Origin: Thermocatellispora tengchongensis | Lineage (GTDB): Bacteria > Actinomycetota > Actinomycetes > Streptosporangiales > Streptosporangiaceae | Assembly (NCBI RefSeq): GCF_014202315.1 | Contig: NZ_JACHGN010000021.1 | Span: forward strand, 130,242 to 194,241 | DNA length: 64,000 nt | Direction of reading: 5' to 3' | Part shown: piece by piece, positions 20,836 to 28,634 of the stretch | Layout of the letters: each line of letters starts with the position of its first letter | Position numbering within the stretch: position 1 is the stretch's first letter | The notes under the pieces: model-generated | What the model was told of the DNA's origin: nothing | The model's input: only the letters and a program-made list of their open reading frames with translations | Databases searched by the model: none | Program-made: the position numbers and the translations under genes

Positions 20836-21288
20836 TCAGGCTTCGCCCAGGTCGGCGGTCAGCTCGCCGGGCGGCGTGACAGGGGTGCGCGGCTCGCGCA
20901 CCCCGCCCTCGCCGCCATCGCGCATCCGGACTCTGACCGTGGCCCAGCGGGGCACGAGGGTGCCGGGCCGAGGGTCCTGGGCGACGACGATCCCATTGGT
21001 GACCGATCCCGGCCCGTCGGGGTCGGGCCCCAGCAACAGCACGCCCGCGTCGTGACCGAGAAGCCAGGCGTTCAGCGCCTGCATCCCACGGAAGTCTGGA
21101 ACCCGGACCTCGGTCAGCTCATCGTCACCTCGCCCCGATTCTAAGTCTCCCGCGGCACTCCCGCGAGGCCCGCGGGGAACGCCGCAGACGCACCAGGAAG
21201 GGGCCCAGGCGCAGTGACAGCCCCGCCAAGTCCGTCCCGCACCAGTAAACCGGCGTAAAGCGGCGTGCACCGGCGTGCACCGGTTCAC
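20836..21288 (-). CDS. PASTA-domain protein (start uncertain)
   Basis: 150 residues from GTG 21288, which overlaps the sigma-factor stop (GTGA), suggesting translational coupling. Residues about 60-122 form a single PASTA domain: VRVPDFRGMQALNAWLLGHD ... GIVVAQDPRPGTLVPRWATVRVRM, with the usual VPDxxGM entry and QxPxPGTxVxxG-like turn. The first 55 residues are Cys/Arg-rich and unlike any domain I know, and include a TTA Leu codon, so translation may really begin further in, though no good internal start exists. No signal peptide or membrane helix is seen. A lone cytoplasmic PASTA domain is unusual, as these normally sit outside the cell on kinases or PBPs. Confidence 0.5.
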   Translation of the reverse strand: MNRCTPVHAALRRFTGAGRTWRGCHCAWAPSWCVCGVPRGPRGSAAGDLESGRGDDELTEVRVPDFRGMQALNAWLLGHDAGVLLLGPDPDGPGSVTNGIVVAQDPRPGTLVPRWATVRVRMRDGGEGGVREPRTPVTPPGELTADLGEA

Positions 21289-22220
21289 CGCAAGGTGAGC
21301 GGAGTCTCGGAGTCGATGCGGGTCAGCTTCTCCGGGTTGCGGACGTAGTACAGGCCGGTGATGCGGCCGTCCTCGACGCGGATCGCCATGACGCCGTCGA
21401 TCTCGCCGTCCACGTGAAGGACGAGTGACGGGTTGCCGTTCACCACGGTGGGCTCGCCGGTGAGGGTGACGCCGGCCTTGCCGAGACCGCCGACGATGAG
21501 GCGGGCCACCTTGCCGGCGCCGCTGATCGGCCGCGGCGCGGCCTGCTTGACGCCGCCGCCGTCGCTCACCAGGACGACCTCGGGGGCGAGCACGTCAAGC
21601 AGGCCCTGCAGGTCCCTGGTTTCGAGCGCGCGCTGGAACGACTCCAGGGCCGCCCGGGTCTGGCCCGGGGAGACGACCTCGCGAGGCCGCCGGGCATCGA
21701 CGTGCCGGCGGGCACGGTGCGCGATCTGCCGGACGGCCACGAGGCTCTTGCCGACGGCGCCCGCGATCTCGTCGTAGTCCAGATCGAACACCTCGCGCAG
21801 CACGAAGACGGCGCGCTCGGTCGGCGACAGCGTCTCCAGGACGAGCATCAGCGCCATCGACACGCTCTCGGCGAGCTCGACGTCCTCGGCCACGTCCGGC
21901 GCGGTGAGCAACGGCTCGGGCAGCCAGGGGCCGACGTACGCCTCCTTGCGCCGCCTCATCGTGCGCAGCCGGTCCAGCGACCGCCGGGTGGTGATCCGGA
22001 CCAGGTACGCGCGCTGGTCGCGCACCTGCTCCATGTCGACCTTCATCCACCGCAGCCAGGTCTCCTGCAGCACGTCCTCGGCGTCGGCCGCCGATCCGAG
22101 CATCTCGTACGCGACGGTGAACAGCAGGTTGCGGTGGGCGAGGAATATCTCGGTAGCGGAGTCCATCCCATCGGCGCACGGCTCCGCCGTGCCCGTCGTC
22201 GGCTCACTGTGCTCGTTCAT
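21285..22220 (-). CDS. sigJ: ECF41-family sigma factor (SigJ-like)
   Basis: 311 residues from ATG 22220, chosen because GGAG lies 7-10 bases upstream. Sigma-2 (about 18-85, FLAHRNLLFTVAYEMLGSAADAEDVLQ) and sigma-4 (about 110-170, LSPTERAVFVLREVFDLDYDEIA) are followed by a SnoaL-like C-terminal domain (about 185-305). Three signatures described for ECF41 are visible: WLPEP between the sigma regions, DGGGVK and NPEKL. In this group the C-terminal extension replaces an anti-sigma factor by modulating activity directly. The gene is divergent from an SDR, the typical oxidoreductase partner of ECF41, and matching promoter motifs precede both genes. Confidence 0.9.
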   Translation of the reverse strand: MNEHSEPTTGTAEPCADGMDSATEIFLAHRNLLFTVAYEMLGSAADAEDVLQETWLRWMKVDMEQVRDQRAYLVRITTRRSLDRLRTMRRRKEAYVGPWLPEPLLTAPDVAEDVELAESVSMALMLVLETLSPTERAVFVLREVFDLDYDEIAGAVGKSLVAVRQIAHRARRHVDARRPREVVSPGQTRAALESFQRALETRDLQGLLDVLAPEVVLVSDGGGVKQAAPRPISGAGKVARLIVGGLGKAGVTLTGEPTVVNGNPSLVLHVDGEIDGVMAIRVEDGRITGLYYVRNPEKLTRIDSETPLTLR

Positions 22221-22266
22221 CTCCGGCTCCCACCCGTTCGCTCTCAACCGTGCTACCAACCCACAA

Positions 22267-22293
22267 GGCGCCGGCCCCCGCCGCCGTGTGACA
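22267..22293 (-). promoter_or_regulatory. Putative ECF41 autoregulatory promoter
   Basis: On the minus strand, TGTCACA (22293-22287), a 16-bp GC spacer and CGCC (22270-22267) precede the sigma-factor gene by 47 bp. The published ECF41 consensus is TGTCACA-N16/17-CGTC; the -10 here differs at one base. The same arrangement occurs on the other strand for the SDR. Confidence 0.55.
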
Positions 22294-22327
22294 CCCCTCA
22301 TGGGTGGCGTATGTCACAGAACCGCAC

Positions 22328-22354
22328 TGTCACAGGGATCGGGCCGCCGGCGCC
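22328..22354 (+). promoter_or_regulatory. Putative ECF41 promoter for the SDR gene
   Basis: TGTCACA (22328-22334), a 16-bp spacer and CGCC (22351-22354), about 125 bp upstream of the SDR ATG. It has the same -35, spacing and -10 variant as the divergent sigma-factor promoter. An additional TGTCACA at 22312-22318 has no matching -10. Confidence 0.55.
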
Positions 22355-22478
22355 TCATGGTCGTCAGGACGCCGCGCGAACGATCCGCGCGCACAACTAC
22401 ACCACTGATCGCCTGGGCCTCGTTGCGCGGCCACCGCCGCGCGACCGCCACCGCTCGCAGAAAGAACGGGAACTAATC

Positions 22479-23330
22479 ATGAGCAAGGTCTGGTTCGTCA
22501 CCGGTTCCTCCCGCGGCCTCGGCCGCGAATTCGTCAAGGCCGCCCTGTCCCGCGGCGACAAGGTCGCCGCGACCGCCCGGAACCCCGAAAGCCTCGGCGA
22601 ACTGGTCGCGGCCCACGGCGACGCGGTGCTCCCGCTCGCGCTGGACGTCACCGACAGGGCCGCCGTCTTCGACGCCGTCAAGCGGGCCAGGGAACACTTC
22701 GGCCGTCTCGACGTCATCGTGAACAACGCCGGCTACGCCCAGATCGGCGCGATCGAGGAGCTGACCGAGCAGCACCTGCGCGACCAGTTGGAGACCAACC
22801 TGTTCGGCCCGGTGTGGGTCATCCAGGCCGCGCTGCCCTACCTGCGCGAGCAGGGCGCGGGGCACATCATCCAGCTCTCCTCGGCCGCCGGGCTCATCGC
22901 GATGCCGCTCGGCGGCGCGTACCAGGTCTCCAGGTGGGCCGTGGAAGCCCTGAACGAAACCCTCGCCCAGGAGGTCGCCGACTTCGGCATCAAGGTGACC
23001 GTGATCGAGCCCGGCGGCTTCGCCACCAGGTCCGGCAAGAACCCCGACCCCCTCGCCAACGGCCACATGGCCGAGCCCAGCCCGATCTACGACGGCCTCC
23101 GCCGGCGCATCGCCGCAATGGCGGGCAAGCAGCCCGCCGGCGACCCGGCCGCCGCCGCCCAGGCCCTGCTCAAGATCGTCGATTCCGACAACCCACCCCT
23201 GCGGGTCCTCTTCGGCCTGGGCTTCTACCCGATGCTCCAGCAGGTCTACGCCGACCGCCTCAAGACCTGGGCCGACTGGCAGGACCTGTCGGCGGAGGCA
23301 CAGGGCAACCTCGATCAAGAAGCCAAGTGA
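22479..23330 (+). CDS. SDR-family oxidoreductase, probable ECF41 target
   Basis: 283 residues of the classical SDR fold: WFVTGSSRGLGREFVKAAL cofactor loop, LDVTDRAAV, IVNNAGYAQIG, IIQLSSAAGLIAMPLG, and the active-site Tyr in AYQVSRWAVEALNETLA. The residue four after that Tyr is Arg (YQVSR) instead of the usual Lys, so either catalysis uses Arg or activity is altered. VTVIEPGGFATR follows. ECF41 genes are usually linked to an oxidoreductase, epimerase or carboxymuconolactone decarboxylase; this is the oxidoreductase type. Divergent from the sigma gene, with its own ECF41-like promoter, and followed by a strong hairpin. Confidence 0.88.
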   Translation: MSKVWFVTGSSRGLGREFVKAALSRGDKVAATARNPESLGELVAAHGDAVLPLALDVTDRAAVFDAVKRAREHFGRLDVIVNNAGYAQIGAIEELTEQHLRDQLETNLFGPVWVIQAALPYLREQGAGHIIQLSSAAGLIAMPLGGAYQVSRWAVEALNETLAQEVADFGIKVTVIEPGGFATRSGKNPDPLANGHMAEPSPIYDGLRRRIAAMAGKQPAGDPAAAAQALLKIVDSDNPPLRVLFGLGFYPMLQQVYADRLKTWADWQDLSAEAQGNLDQEAK

Positions 23331-23364
23331 ACGACCACCCCTGTTCCGGGCGGTGAACCCATGA

Positions 23365-23392
23365 GCTGTACGGCCGACACCGGCCGTACAGC
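23365..23392 (+). terminator. Strong hairpin terminator after the SDR gene
   Basis: GCTGTACGGCCG and its exact reverse complement form a 12-bp stem around the 4-base loop ACAC, 34 bp after the SDR stop. A pyrimidine-rich stretch follows instead of a clean U-run, as is usual in high-GC actinomycetes. Confidence 0.75.
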
Positions 23393-23473
23393 CGCCCCCT
23401 TCGGAAACACCTCCATCCAGGAGGACGGATGAGCCTGCGATGGCAGGCCGTCTCATGGTCTCCAGCGGAACGC

Positions 23474-24373
23474 TCAGGCGGTGGACAGGCAGTGCTCCAT
23501 CCACACCCGCCCGGCCGCCGCCGCTCGGCGCCGTGCCCCACGCGCGTCCGGCGGGCCGTGCTCTGCCTTGTACGCGCGGAACAGCGTCCACGCCGCAGCC
23601 AGACCGGCGACCACATCGCGCGGCGCGGCCTGCCATGCGGGCACGTCGGCGTACAGAGCCTCGACCTGCCTCGGCGGGTGGCCGGCCTCGACCAGGCGGG
23701 GCGCGAACAACGCCGCGTCCAGCCAGTCGGCACCCGTGCAGGCGAACCCCCAGTCCAGCACGGACGCCGCGCCCTCGTGCACCTTCAGGTTCCCCGCACT
23801 CAGGTCGTAGTGCACCAGCGTGTCCCCTGCCACGGCCTCGACGCCGAAGCCATGGAGGGCGGCGGCGTACCGGCCATGGCCGGGCAGATCCTCCCGCGTG
23901 AGCATGTGCCGGGCCTTGGCCAGCAGCGCCTCCACGTTCTCCGCCGCCGGGACGGCGAACTCCTCCGGACACGGAGTGAGGAACGACCCCAGCCCGGCCA
24001 CCAGGTCGATCACCGCGGGCAGGTCCGGCGAGCCCGGGGCGAGGTCCGGCCGGCGGCCGGGCTGGTACGCGAACAACAGCGTGATCCACCCGTGGTCGTG
24101 ACTGGACCACTCCAGGCGCGGCGTCGGCACGGCGGCGGGCATGACCTCGCCCGCCCACCGCTCCCGGGCGTGAAGCCGACCGGCGGGGTGCCCGGCCGGG
24201 CACCCTTTGAGAAACAGAGACCCGCGCTCGGCGCGCAGGCGGGCGGCGACGCCCGGCATGATGCCCGCCGATGCCGGCTCGATCTCGACCAGTTCGCCGT
24301 ACCGTTCCCCCAGCACTTCACGGACGTCGTCCCGGGCCGCCTCGGGGACTTCTTCCCACCCCATCCGCGCCAT
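23474..24373 (-). CDS. Aminoglycoside phosphotransferase-family kinase
   Basis: 299 residues from ATG 24373, 4 bp after the upstream gene's stop. The catalytic loop is LVHYDLSAGNLKV (HxDxxxxN) followed by SVLDWGFACTGADWLDAALF (metal-binding Asp), typical of the APH/choline-kinase fold. The N-lobe has GSLFLKGCP with the ATP-binding Lys. Such genes in actinomycetes are common and mostly not resistance genes, so the substrate is unknown. It is the last gene of a leftward cluster with a glycine-rich-domain-like protein, a small hypothetical protein and an HATPase protein. Confidence 0.82.
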   Translation of the reverse strand: MARMGWEEVPEAARDDVREVLGERYGELVEIEPASAGIMPGVAARLRAERGSLFLKGCPAGHPAGRLHARERWAGEVMPAAVPTPRLEWSSHDHGWITLLFAYQPGRRPDLAPGSPDLPAVIDLVAGLGSFLTPCPEEFAVPAAENVEALLAKARHMLTREDLPGHGRYAAALHGFGVEAVAGDTLVHYDLSAGNLKVHEGAASVLDWGFACTGADWLDAALFAPRLVEAGHPPRQVEALYADVPAWQAAPRDVVAGLAAAWTLFRAYKAEHGPPDARGARRRAAAAGRVWMEHCLSTA

Positions 24374-24377
24374 GGGT

Positions 24378-24860
24378 TCAGCCCTCCGTCTTCGGGTCGT
24401 CGGCGCAGCCCTGGTAGCACTGGCTGCACAAGCCTTCGCCGCACTCACCGGCGCACGTCCACAGATCCTCATCCACCGGCAGGCCGGCCGCGCGCATCGC
24501 CTCGACGGTAGCGGCGAGCCGCTCGGCGCCAGGGCCGCGCTCGCCGGGCGTGTCCTCAGGCCGGTGGTGGATGAACCGCCCGGCCACGGCGTAGCAGAAG
24601 CCCGCGTACTCGGCGGTGTAGAGGATGAAGGCGTGCCAGCCGATGTCCACCTGCGGCGAGGGAGTCAGGCGGGCGCCGGGGTTGGCCGCGCATACGCGCA
24701 GGAACGCGAGCGCCTGGTCCATGATGCGCTCGGCGTGGTCGATGGGGATGTTCTGCTCGCGTGCGATGCGGGCGACGAGACGGACGAACAGATCCGCGCT
24801 GATGCTGTCGCGGGGTGTGATGGCGCCGGCCCCAGCGGGCCGGTCGGTCAGGACGGTCAT
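24378..24860 (-). CDS. Conserved actinobacterial protein (glycine-rich-domain-like)
   Basis: 160 residues. Central motif VDIGWHAFILYTAEYAGFCYAVAGRFIHHRPED, preceded by AERIMDQALAFLRVCA, fits the family often annotated as glycine-rich domain-containing proteins, whose function is unproven. The C-terminus is a Cys cluster, CAGECGEGLCSQCYQGC, with seven Cys in about 20 residues, probably binding zinc. The ATG start overlaps the upstream hypothetical gene's stop by 4 bp. Homologues are often encoded near XRE regulators and phosphotransferases, as here. Confidence 0.65.
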   Translation of the reverse strand: MTVLTDRPAGAGAITPRDSISADLFVRLVARIAREQNIPIDHAERIMDQALAFLRVCAANPGARLTPSPQVDIGWHAFILYTAEYAGFCYAVAGRFIHHRPEDTPGERGPGAERLAATVEAMRAAGLPVDEDLWTCAGECGEGLCSQCYQGCADDPKTEG

Positions 24861-25225
24861 GGCCTCTCCTTGTCACGTTGAGACGGTTGCAGGGGCATCG
24901 GGGTCCGGCCGTCGAGCCATTCGGCGGACGTGGGCTGATGCGACGGCCGGTGGCCGGGATCGTCGGCACCCAGCTCTTGGGCGGTACGGTCCTCGGCGCG
25001 CAACTCCACCACCAGTTCCACCGCGCTCGGCCGGCCGATGGCGGGCCGCAGCCCGGCGGCGCGCAGGCGCGGGGGCAGCGGGTCACGGCGGACCGCCCAC
25101 CAGATGGGCCCGGGAGTGATGGCCCAGGCGGGCCATGTCCCGGTGATGATGTGGAGATACACCGCGTCTTGGCATGACAGCGGAACACCCCGAGGGTGCC
25201 GGCCGTCACGCGGCGCAGGGGTCAT
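24857..25225 (-). CDS. Hypothetical protein
   Basis: 122 residues with no recognisable domain. Trp-rich start (TGTWPAWAITPGPIWWAVRR), then a Pro/Leu region PLPPRLRAAGLRPAIGRPSAVELVVELRAEDRTAQELG that could form two helices. No signal peptide or membrane segment. It overlaps the HATPase gene by 20 bp at its start and the next gene by 4 bp at its stop, in the compact style of a co-transcribed cluster. Moderate confidence that it is translated. Confidence 0.5.
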   Translation of the reverse strand: MTPAPRDGRHPRGVPLSCQDAVYLHIITGTWPAWAITPGPIWWAVRRDPLPPRLRAAGLRPAIGRPSAVELVVELRAEDRTAQELGADDPGHRPSHQPTSAEWLDGRTPMPLQPSQRDKERP

Positions 25226-25637
25226 GGGTCGTCACCGCCGCCCACACCGTCCGCCGCCGACCGAGGGTGTAGTAACCCCACCGGGCGGCCAGGTTTTCGA
25301 CAAGAGCGAGCCCGTACCCGGACTCCTCCGCCGCGTACGAGCGCCGCACGCACGGCTGGGTGTCGGAGCCGTCGTCGGTGACCTCCACCACGGCGTACTC
25401 GACGCCGGTGAAGCCCATCCCCTCTGCCACGCTCACGTCCACCCGGCCACCCGGCTGCCTGGAGCGGGTATGGCGCACCGCGTTGGTGATCAGCTCGGAC
25501 GCGATCTGGACGAGGTCATCGGCGCGCGGGTGGCCGGACACCGCCTTAGCGACGAACTCGCGCCCGTCCCGGGGCGCGGCGTGCGTCCCGGCGAGTTCGC
25601 ATGTGCAGATAGTCGGCATTGCGGGGGTGCTCGTCAT
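25206..25637 (-). CDS. ATP-binding protein, anti-sigma-regulatory-factor type (HATPase_c_2)
   Basis: 143 residues from ATG 25637; longer upstream frames would add an unlikely Pro/Arg-rich tail. The GHKL fold is seen in LVQIASELITNAVRHT (N box, E-N pair), VEVTDDGS (D-x-G loop) and EESGYGLALVENLAARWGYY (G box). This is the RsbW/SpoIIAB-like single-domain type, which in actinomycetes may phosphorylate STAS proteins or bind sigma factors. Cys residues lie near the N-terminus. Divergent from an XRE regulator 394 bp away, a very common pair in this phylum. Confidence 0.8.
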   Translation of the reverse strand: MTSTPAMPTICTCELAGTHAAPRDGREFVAKAVSGHPRADDLVQIASELITNAVRHTRSRQPGGRVDVSVAEGMGFTGVEYAVVEVTDDGSDTQPCVRRSYAAEESGYGLALVENLAARWGYYTLGRRRTVWAAVTTHDPCAA

Positions 25638-26031
25638 GTGGATGCCTCGGCTGGGGGCTACGAATGCGGGGTCGTTGTCCGGATTCGCCGGCGCTGGGGA
25701 GGGCAACGGCGACCTGGGCGATCTCGGGGCGTGTCCGTCGGCGAGGCACGACGGCACCGACACCCGCCACAGCGGGTCGGATCGTCGGAGTTCGTCATGG
25801 CCGCGACGAGGATCATCCGGCACGCGGTTCTGGCGCATGGCCGCGTCAAGGGCATGCATTCGCCGCTCCTCACGAATAGTGATGGCTTGGCTCCACTGTG
25901 GAGTGCCGCAGTCGCCCTGGGAACACCAGATAGCGGGTCAGTCAAGGGGCAGAACCGGGGCAGATTGGAGTCAGATTCGTAAGGTCTCGCGTGACGGGGT
26001 GTGCGACGATGCCCCCGAAGGGAGATATGCG
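25638..26031. other. Divergent regulatory region between HATPase and XRE genes
   Basis: 394 bp without a convincing gene. It must hold both divergent promoters. The last 120 bp before the XRE ATG are less GC-rich than the surroundings, and GGGAGAT at 26020-26026 is a usable ribosome site. I see no long inverted repeat or riboswitch-like fold. Confidence 0.5.
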
Positions 26032-27363
26032 ATGACGCAGCCCAACCTGCAATTCCAGCGGGCCCGGAAACAATTGTCCTCCCCCTCCGCCCCGGGCGAG
26101 AGCGCGTCACGCCAGGACATCGCGGACCTGGCCAACGCCTGGATATACGACATGTACCGGCGCGAAGGTGGGCTGAACCGACATTACATCGGCAAGCTTG
26201 AGCGCGGTGAGGTGCGGTGGCCGAATTCTGACTATCGGGCCGCTTTACGGCACATTTTCGGGGTCGAGCGTGACAGCGACCTCGGGTTTCACCGCCCTCA
26301 ACGCACGAAATCAGCGTCGGAACCGGCCATTACCGAGGAAGATGTGGATCGGAAAGGGTTCATTCGCACCGCACTCGGGGCGGCCGCGGCCGTCTCGCTC
26401 GTTGAGCTGTCCGAGCCGGCCTCCCCCGCCAGGTCGTCCGGCCTCCCTGCAGTGGTGACCGAAGGCGACATCCGAAAGCTTCGCCACATCGCCGGCGTCT
26501 TTTCCTCATGGGATCACACCTATGGCGGCGGACTGGTCCGCGAGGCGGTGGCTGCGCAGCTCCGCTACTCGGTGGGGCTGCTGCGTCACTCTCGTTGCCC
26601 GAACAGCCTGCGTAACGATCTGTTCAGCGCCGTCGGCCACCTCGGGCACGTTGCCGCGTTCATGGCTTTCGACAGCTTCAGCCATGATGACGCGCGCCGA
26701 ATGTTCGGGATGGCGCTGGGATGCGCGGAAGAGGCCGGTGACTGGCACCTGCGCGCCAAGATCCTATCCTCGATGGCCAGGCAGGCGATCTGGACCGGCG
26801 ACGCCGACAACGGTCTCACCTTGATCGAGTTCGCCATGGTTCGGTCGGACCGGTTGACTCCTGCCGAGCGCGCCATGTTGATGTCGGCCAGGGCTCGGGC
26901 GCTGGCCAAGTTGGGCCGGGTGCAGGAGACCTTGGCGACGGTGGGCAGGGGCGATGAGGAGTTCGCTCGCGTCAAACCGTCCGAGGAGCCGCCATGGATG
27001 CGGTACTACGATGCCGCGCAGCACGCCGGGGATACCGGACACGCCCTCTACGACCTGGCGATCAACGGGAAGTTCGTCAGCGAGGCGACGGGTCGCCTGG
27101 CGAGCGCCGTCGCCGGGCACACCTCCGCGTACGTACGGTCCCGGGCGATCAGCGGCATCAAGCTCGCGTCCCTGACCATGGTGACGGGCGACCCGGTGGA
27201 AGCCGCGCACATCGGCGCCCGAGCGCTCACCGACGCGGGTACCGTCCGCTCACGCCGCGCGCAGACGGACATGGAGGAGCTGTCCCGGCTCGCCCTCCCG
27301 CACCAACGGCATGGACAGGTGGTCGAACTGCGGCGCCGCATCACAGAGGCGACGCGGTCATGA
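26032..27363 (+). CDS. XRE-family regulator with C-terminal TPR-like region
   Basis: 443 residues. The N-terminus (about 5-90) is an atypical helix-turn-helix: QDIADLANAWIYD ... LNRHYIGKLERGEVRWPNSDYRAALRHIFG, the form found in large actinomycete XRE regulators. An Ala-rich hinge (about 100-125) leads to a helical region with repeat-like pairs such as DDARRMFGMALGCAEEAGDWHLRAKILSSMARQ and AHIGARALTDAGTVRSRRAQ, probably degenerate TPRs for peptide or protein binding. Divergent from the HATPase gene and overlapping the following phosphotransferase gene by 4 bp (ATGA). Target genes unknown. Confidence 0.8.
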   Translation: MTQPNLQFQRARKQLSSPSAPGESASRQDIADLANAWIYDMYRREGGLNRHYIGKLERGEVRWPNSDYRAALRHIFGVERDSDLGFHRPQRTKSASEPAITEEDVDRKGFIRTALGAAAAVSLVELSEPASPARSSGLPAVVTEGDIRKLRHIAGVFSSWDHTYGGGLVREAVAAQLRYSVGLLRHSRCPNSLRNDLFSAVGHLGHVAAFMAFDSFSHDDARRMFGMALGCAEEAGDWHLRAKILSSMARQAIWTGDADNGLTLIEFAMVRSDRLTPAERAMLMSARARALAKLGRVQETLATVGRGDEEFARVKPSEEPPWMRYYDAAQHAGDTGHALYDLAINGKFVSEATGRLASAVAGHTSAYVRSRAISGIKLASLTMVTGDPVEAAHIGARALTDAGTVRSRRAQTDMEELSRLALPHQRHGQVVELRRRITEATRS

Positions 27364-28253
27364 GCCAGAGCGCCGACGCCGGGACGCGGGCCGTGCTGGA
27401 CGAGGCCGGCCGCCGCGCCGGCCTCGATGTGGCCGGGGCAGAGCTGGTCCGGCTGGGCGAGAACGCGCTCTACCGGCTCCCCGGCGGGATCATCGCCCGC
27501 ATCACCCGCGCCGGCCAGGCCGCCGCCGCAGCCCGCGAGGTGGCCGTGGCCAGGTGGCTGGAGGCCAGCCAGGTGCCTGCCGTACGGGTGTGGTCCGGGG
27601 TCGAGCAGCCCGTCGCCGTGGACGGCCGCGCGGTCACCTGGTGGCGAGAGCTACCGCCCCACCGACCCGGGACCGCGTACCAGGTAGCCACCGCGCTCCG
27701 CCGCCTGCACGACCTACCGCCCCCGGCCGGGATCGACATCGGCCGGTTGGACCCGTTTGTGCGGCTGACCGAGCGGATCGACCGGGCGGTCACCCTCGAC
27801 GAGGCGGACCGGCGGTGGATGCGCCGCCACCTGGAGGAGCTGGAAGCGCGGTACCTGGAGCTGCCCCCGGGGCTGCCCGAGTGCGTCGTGCACGGCGACG
27901 CCTGGATCGGCAACGTCGTCTCCACCGCCGACGGTGAGGTGGTGTTGCTCGACCTGGAGCGGTGCTCGATCGGCCCGCCCGAGTGGGACCTGGTCTCCAC
28001 GGCGGTGAAGGCACTGACGATCGCCGGCATCACGCGCGAGGATTACGAGGTGTTCGTACAGGCGTACGGGCACGACGTGACCGCGTGGGCAGGGTTCACG
28101 ACGATGCGGGACATCCGCGAGTTTCGAATGACATGCATGGCCGCGCAGGTCGCGGCTGAGAATCCCGCACGGCAGGACGAGGTGGTGCTGCGGCTGGCCT
28201 GCCTGCGCGGTGAACGTGGGCCACGCCCGTGGCCGTGGCAACCTGTGCCGTAG
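27360..28253 (+). CDS. Phosphotransferase (APH family)
   Basis: 297 residues. N-lobe ALYRLPGGIIARITRAG, with the ATP-contacting residue in the IARI strand, and a catalytic loop CVVHGDAWIGNVV (HGDxxxxN) followed by VVLLDLERCSIGPPEWDLVSTAVK (metal-binding Asp). Close to small-molecule kinases of the aminoglycoside/choline/homoserine-kinase fold. ATGA overlap with the XRE regulator suggests a two-gene operon. With the kinase at 23474 it makes two APH-fold enzymes flanking one HATPase/XRE pair. No resistance substrate can be assigned. Confidence 0.82.
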   Translation: MSQSADAGTRAVLDEAGRRAGLDVAGAELVRLGENALYRLPGGIIARITRAGQAAAAAREVAVARWLEASQVPAVRVWSGVEQPVAVDGRAVTWWRELPPHRPGTAYQVATALRRLHDLPPPAGIDIGRLDPFVRLTERIDRAVTLDEADRRWMRRHLEELEARYLELPPGLPECVVHGDAWIGNVVSTADGEVVLLDLERCSIGPPEWDLVSTAVKALTIAGITREDYEVFVQAYGHDVTAWAGFTTMRDIREFRMTCMAAQVAAENPARQDEVVLRLACLRGERGPRPWPWQPVP

Positions 28254-28280
28254 GCGCCCGGTGCTACGGCTGCCCTGCCA

Positions 28281-28634
28281 TCGCGCGCGACGCGCGCGGG
28301 CCCGGGTGGGCGCCAGGTGGGCTATCAGAGGTGGTGGGCAACGGGTGGGCGCATTGGGCGCTAGCGTCGGGCGAAGCCCGACACTCAGAAAAACGGCCGA
28401 GCGAAGCGAGGACCTTTTGCCCGCGCGCCACGCGCGCGGGCCCGGGTGGGCGCCAGGTGGGCTATCAGAGGTGGTGGGCAACGGGTGGGAGCGTTGGGCG
28501 CTAGCGTCGGGCGAAGCCCGACACACAGAAAGACGCCCGAGCGAAGCGAGGGCCTTTTGCCCGCGCGCGACGCGCGCGGGCCCGGGTGGGCGCCAGGTGG
28601 GTTATCAGAGGTAGTGGGCAACGGGTGGGAGCGG
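28281..28634. repeat. 140-bp tandem repeat, 2.5 copies, between convergent genes
   Basis: Copies begin at about 28281, 28421 and 28561 with an exact 140-bp period; CCCGGGTGGG recurs at 28301, 28441 and 28581. Each full unit carries a hairpin GTCGGGC-GAA-GCCCGAC (28366-28382 in copy 1) and a second 9-bp stem of GCCCGCGCG type after a TTTT run. A single diverged copy of the 53-bp core is found at 45156-45208, also between convergent genes. No protein is likely: frames through it are low-complexity on both strands. Function may be bidirectional termination, as in REP-like elements. Confidence 0.85.

Noticed and set aside
23429-24511. Plus-strand frame with GGAGG before ATG 23429
   Set aside because: Despite a good ribosome site it is antisense to the APH-family gene, whose HxDxxxxN motif is intact, and its protein is Arg/Gly-rich with no domain.
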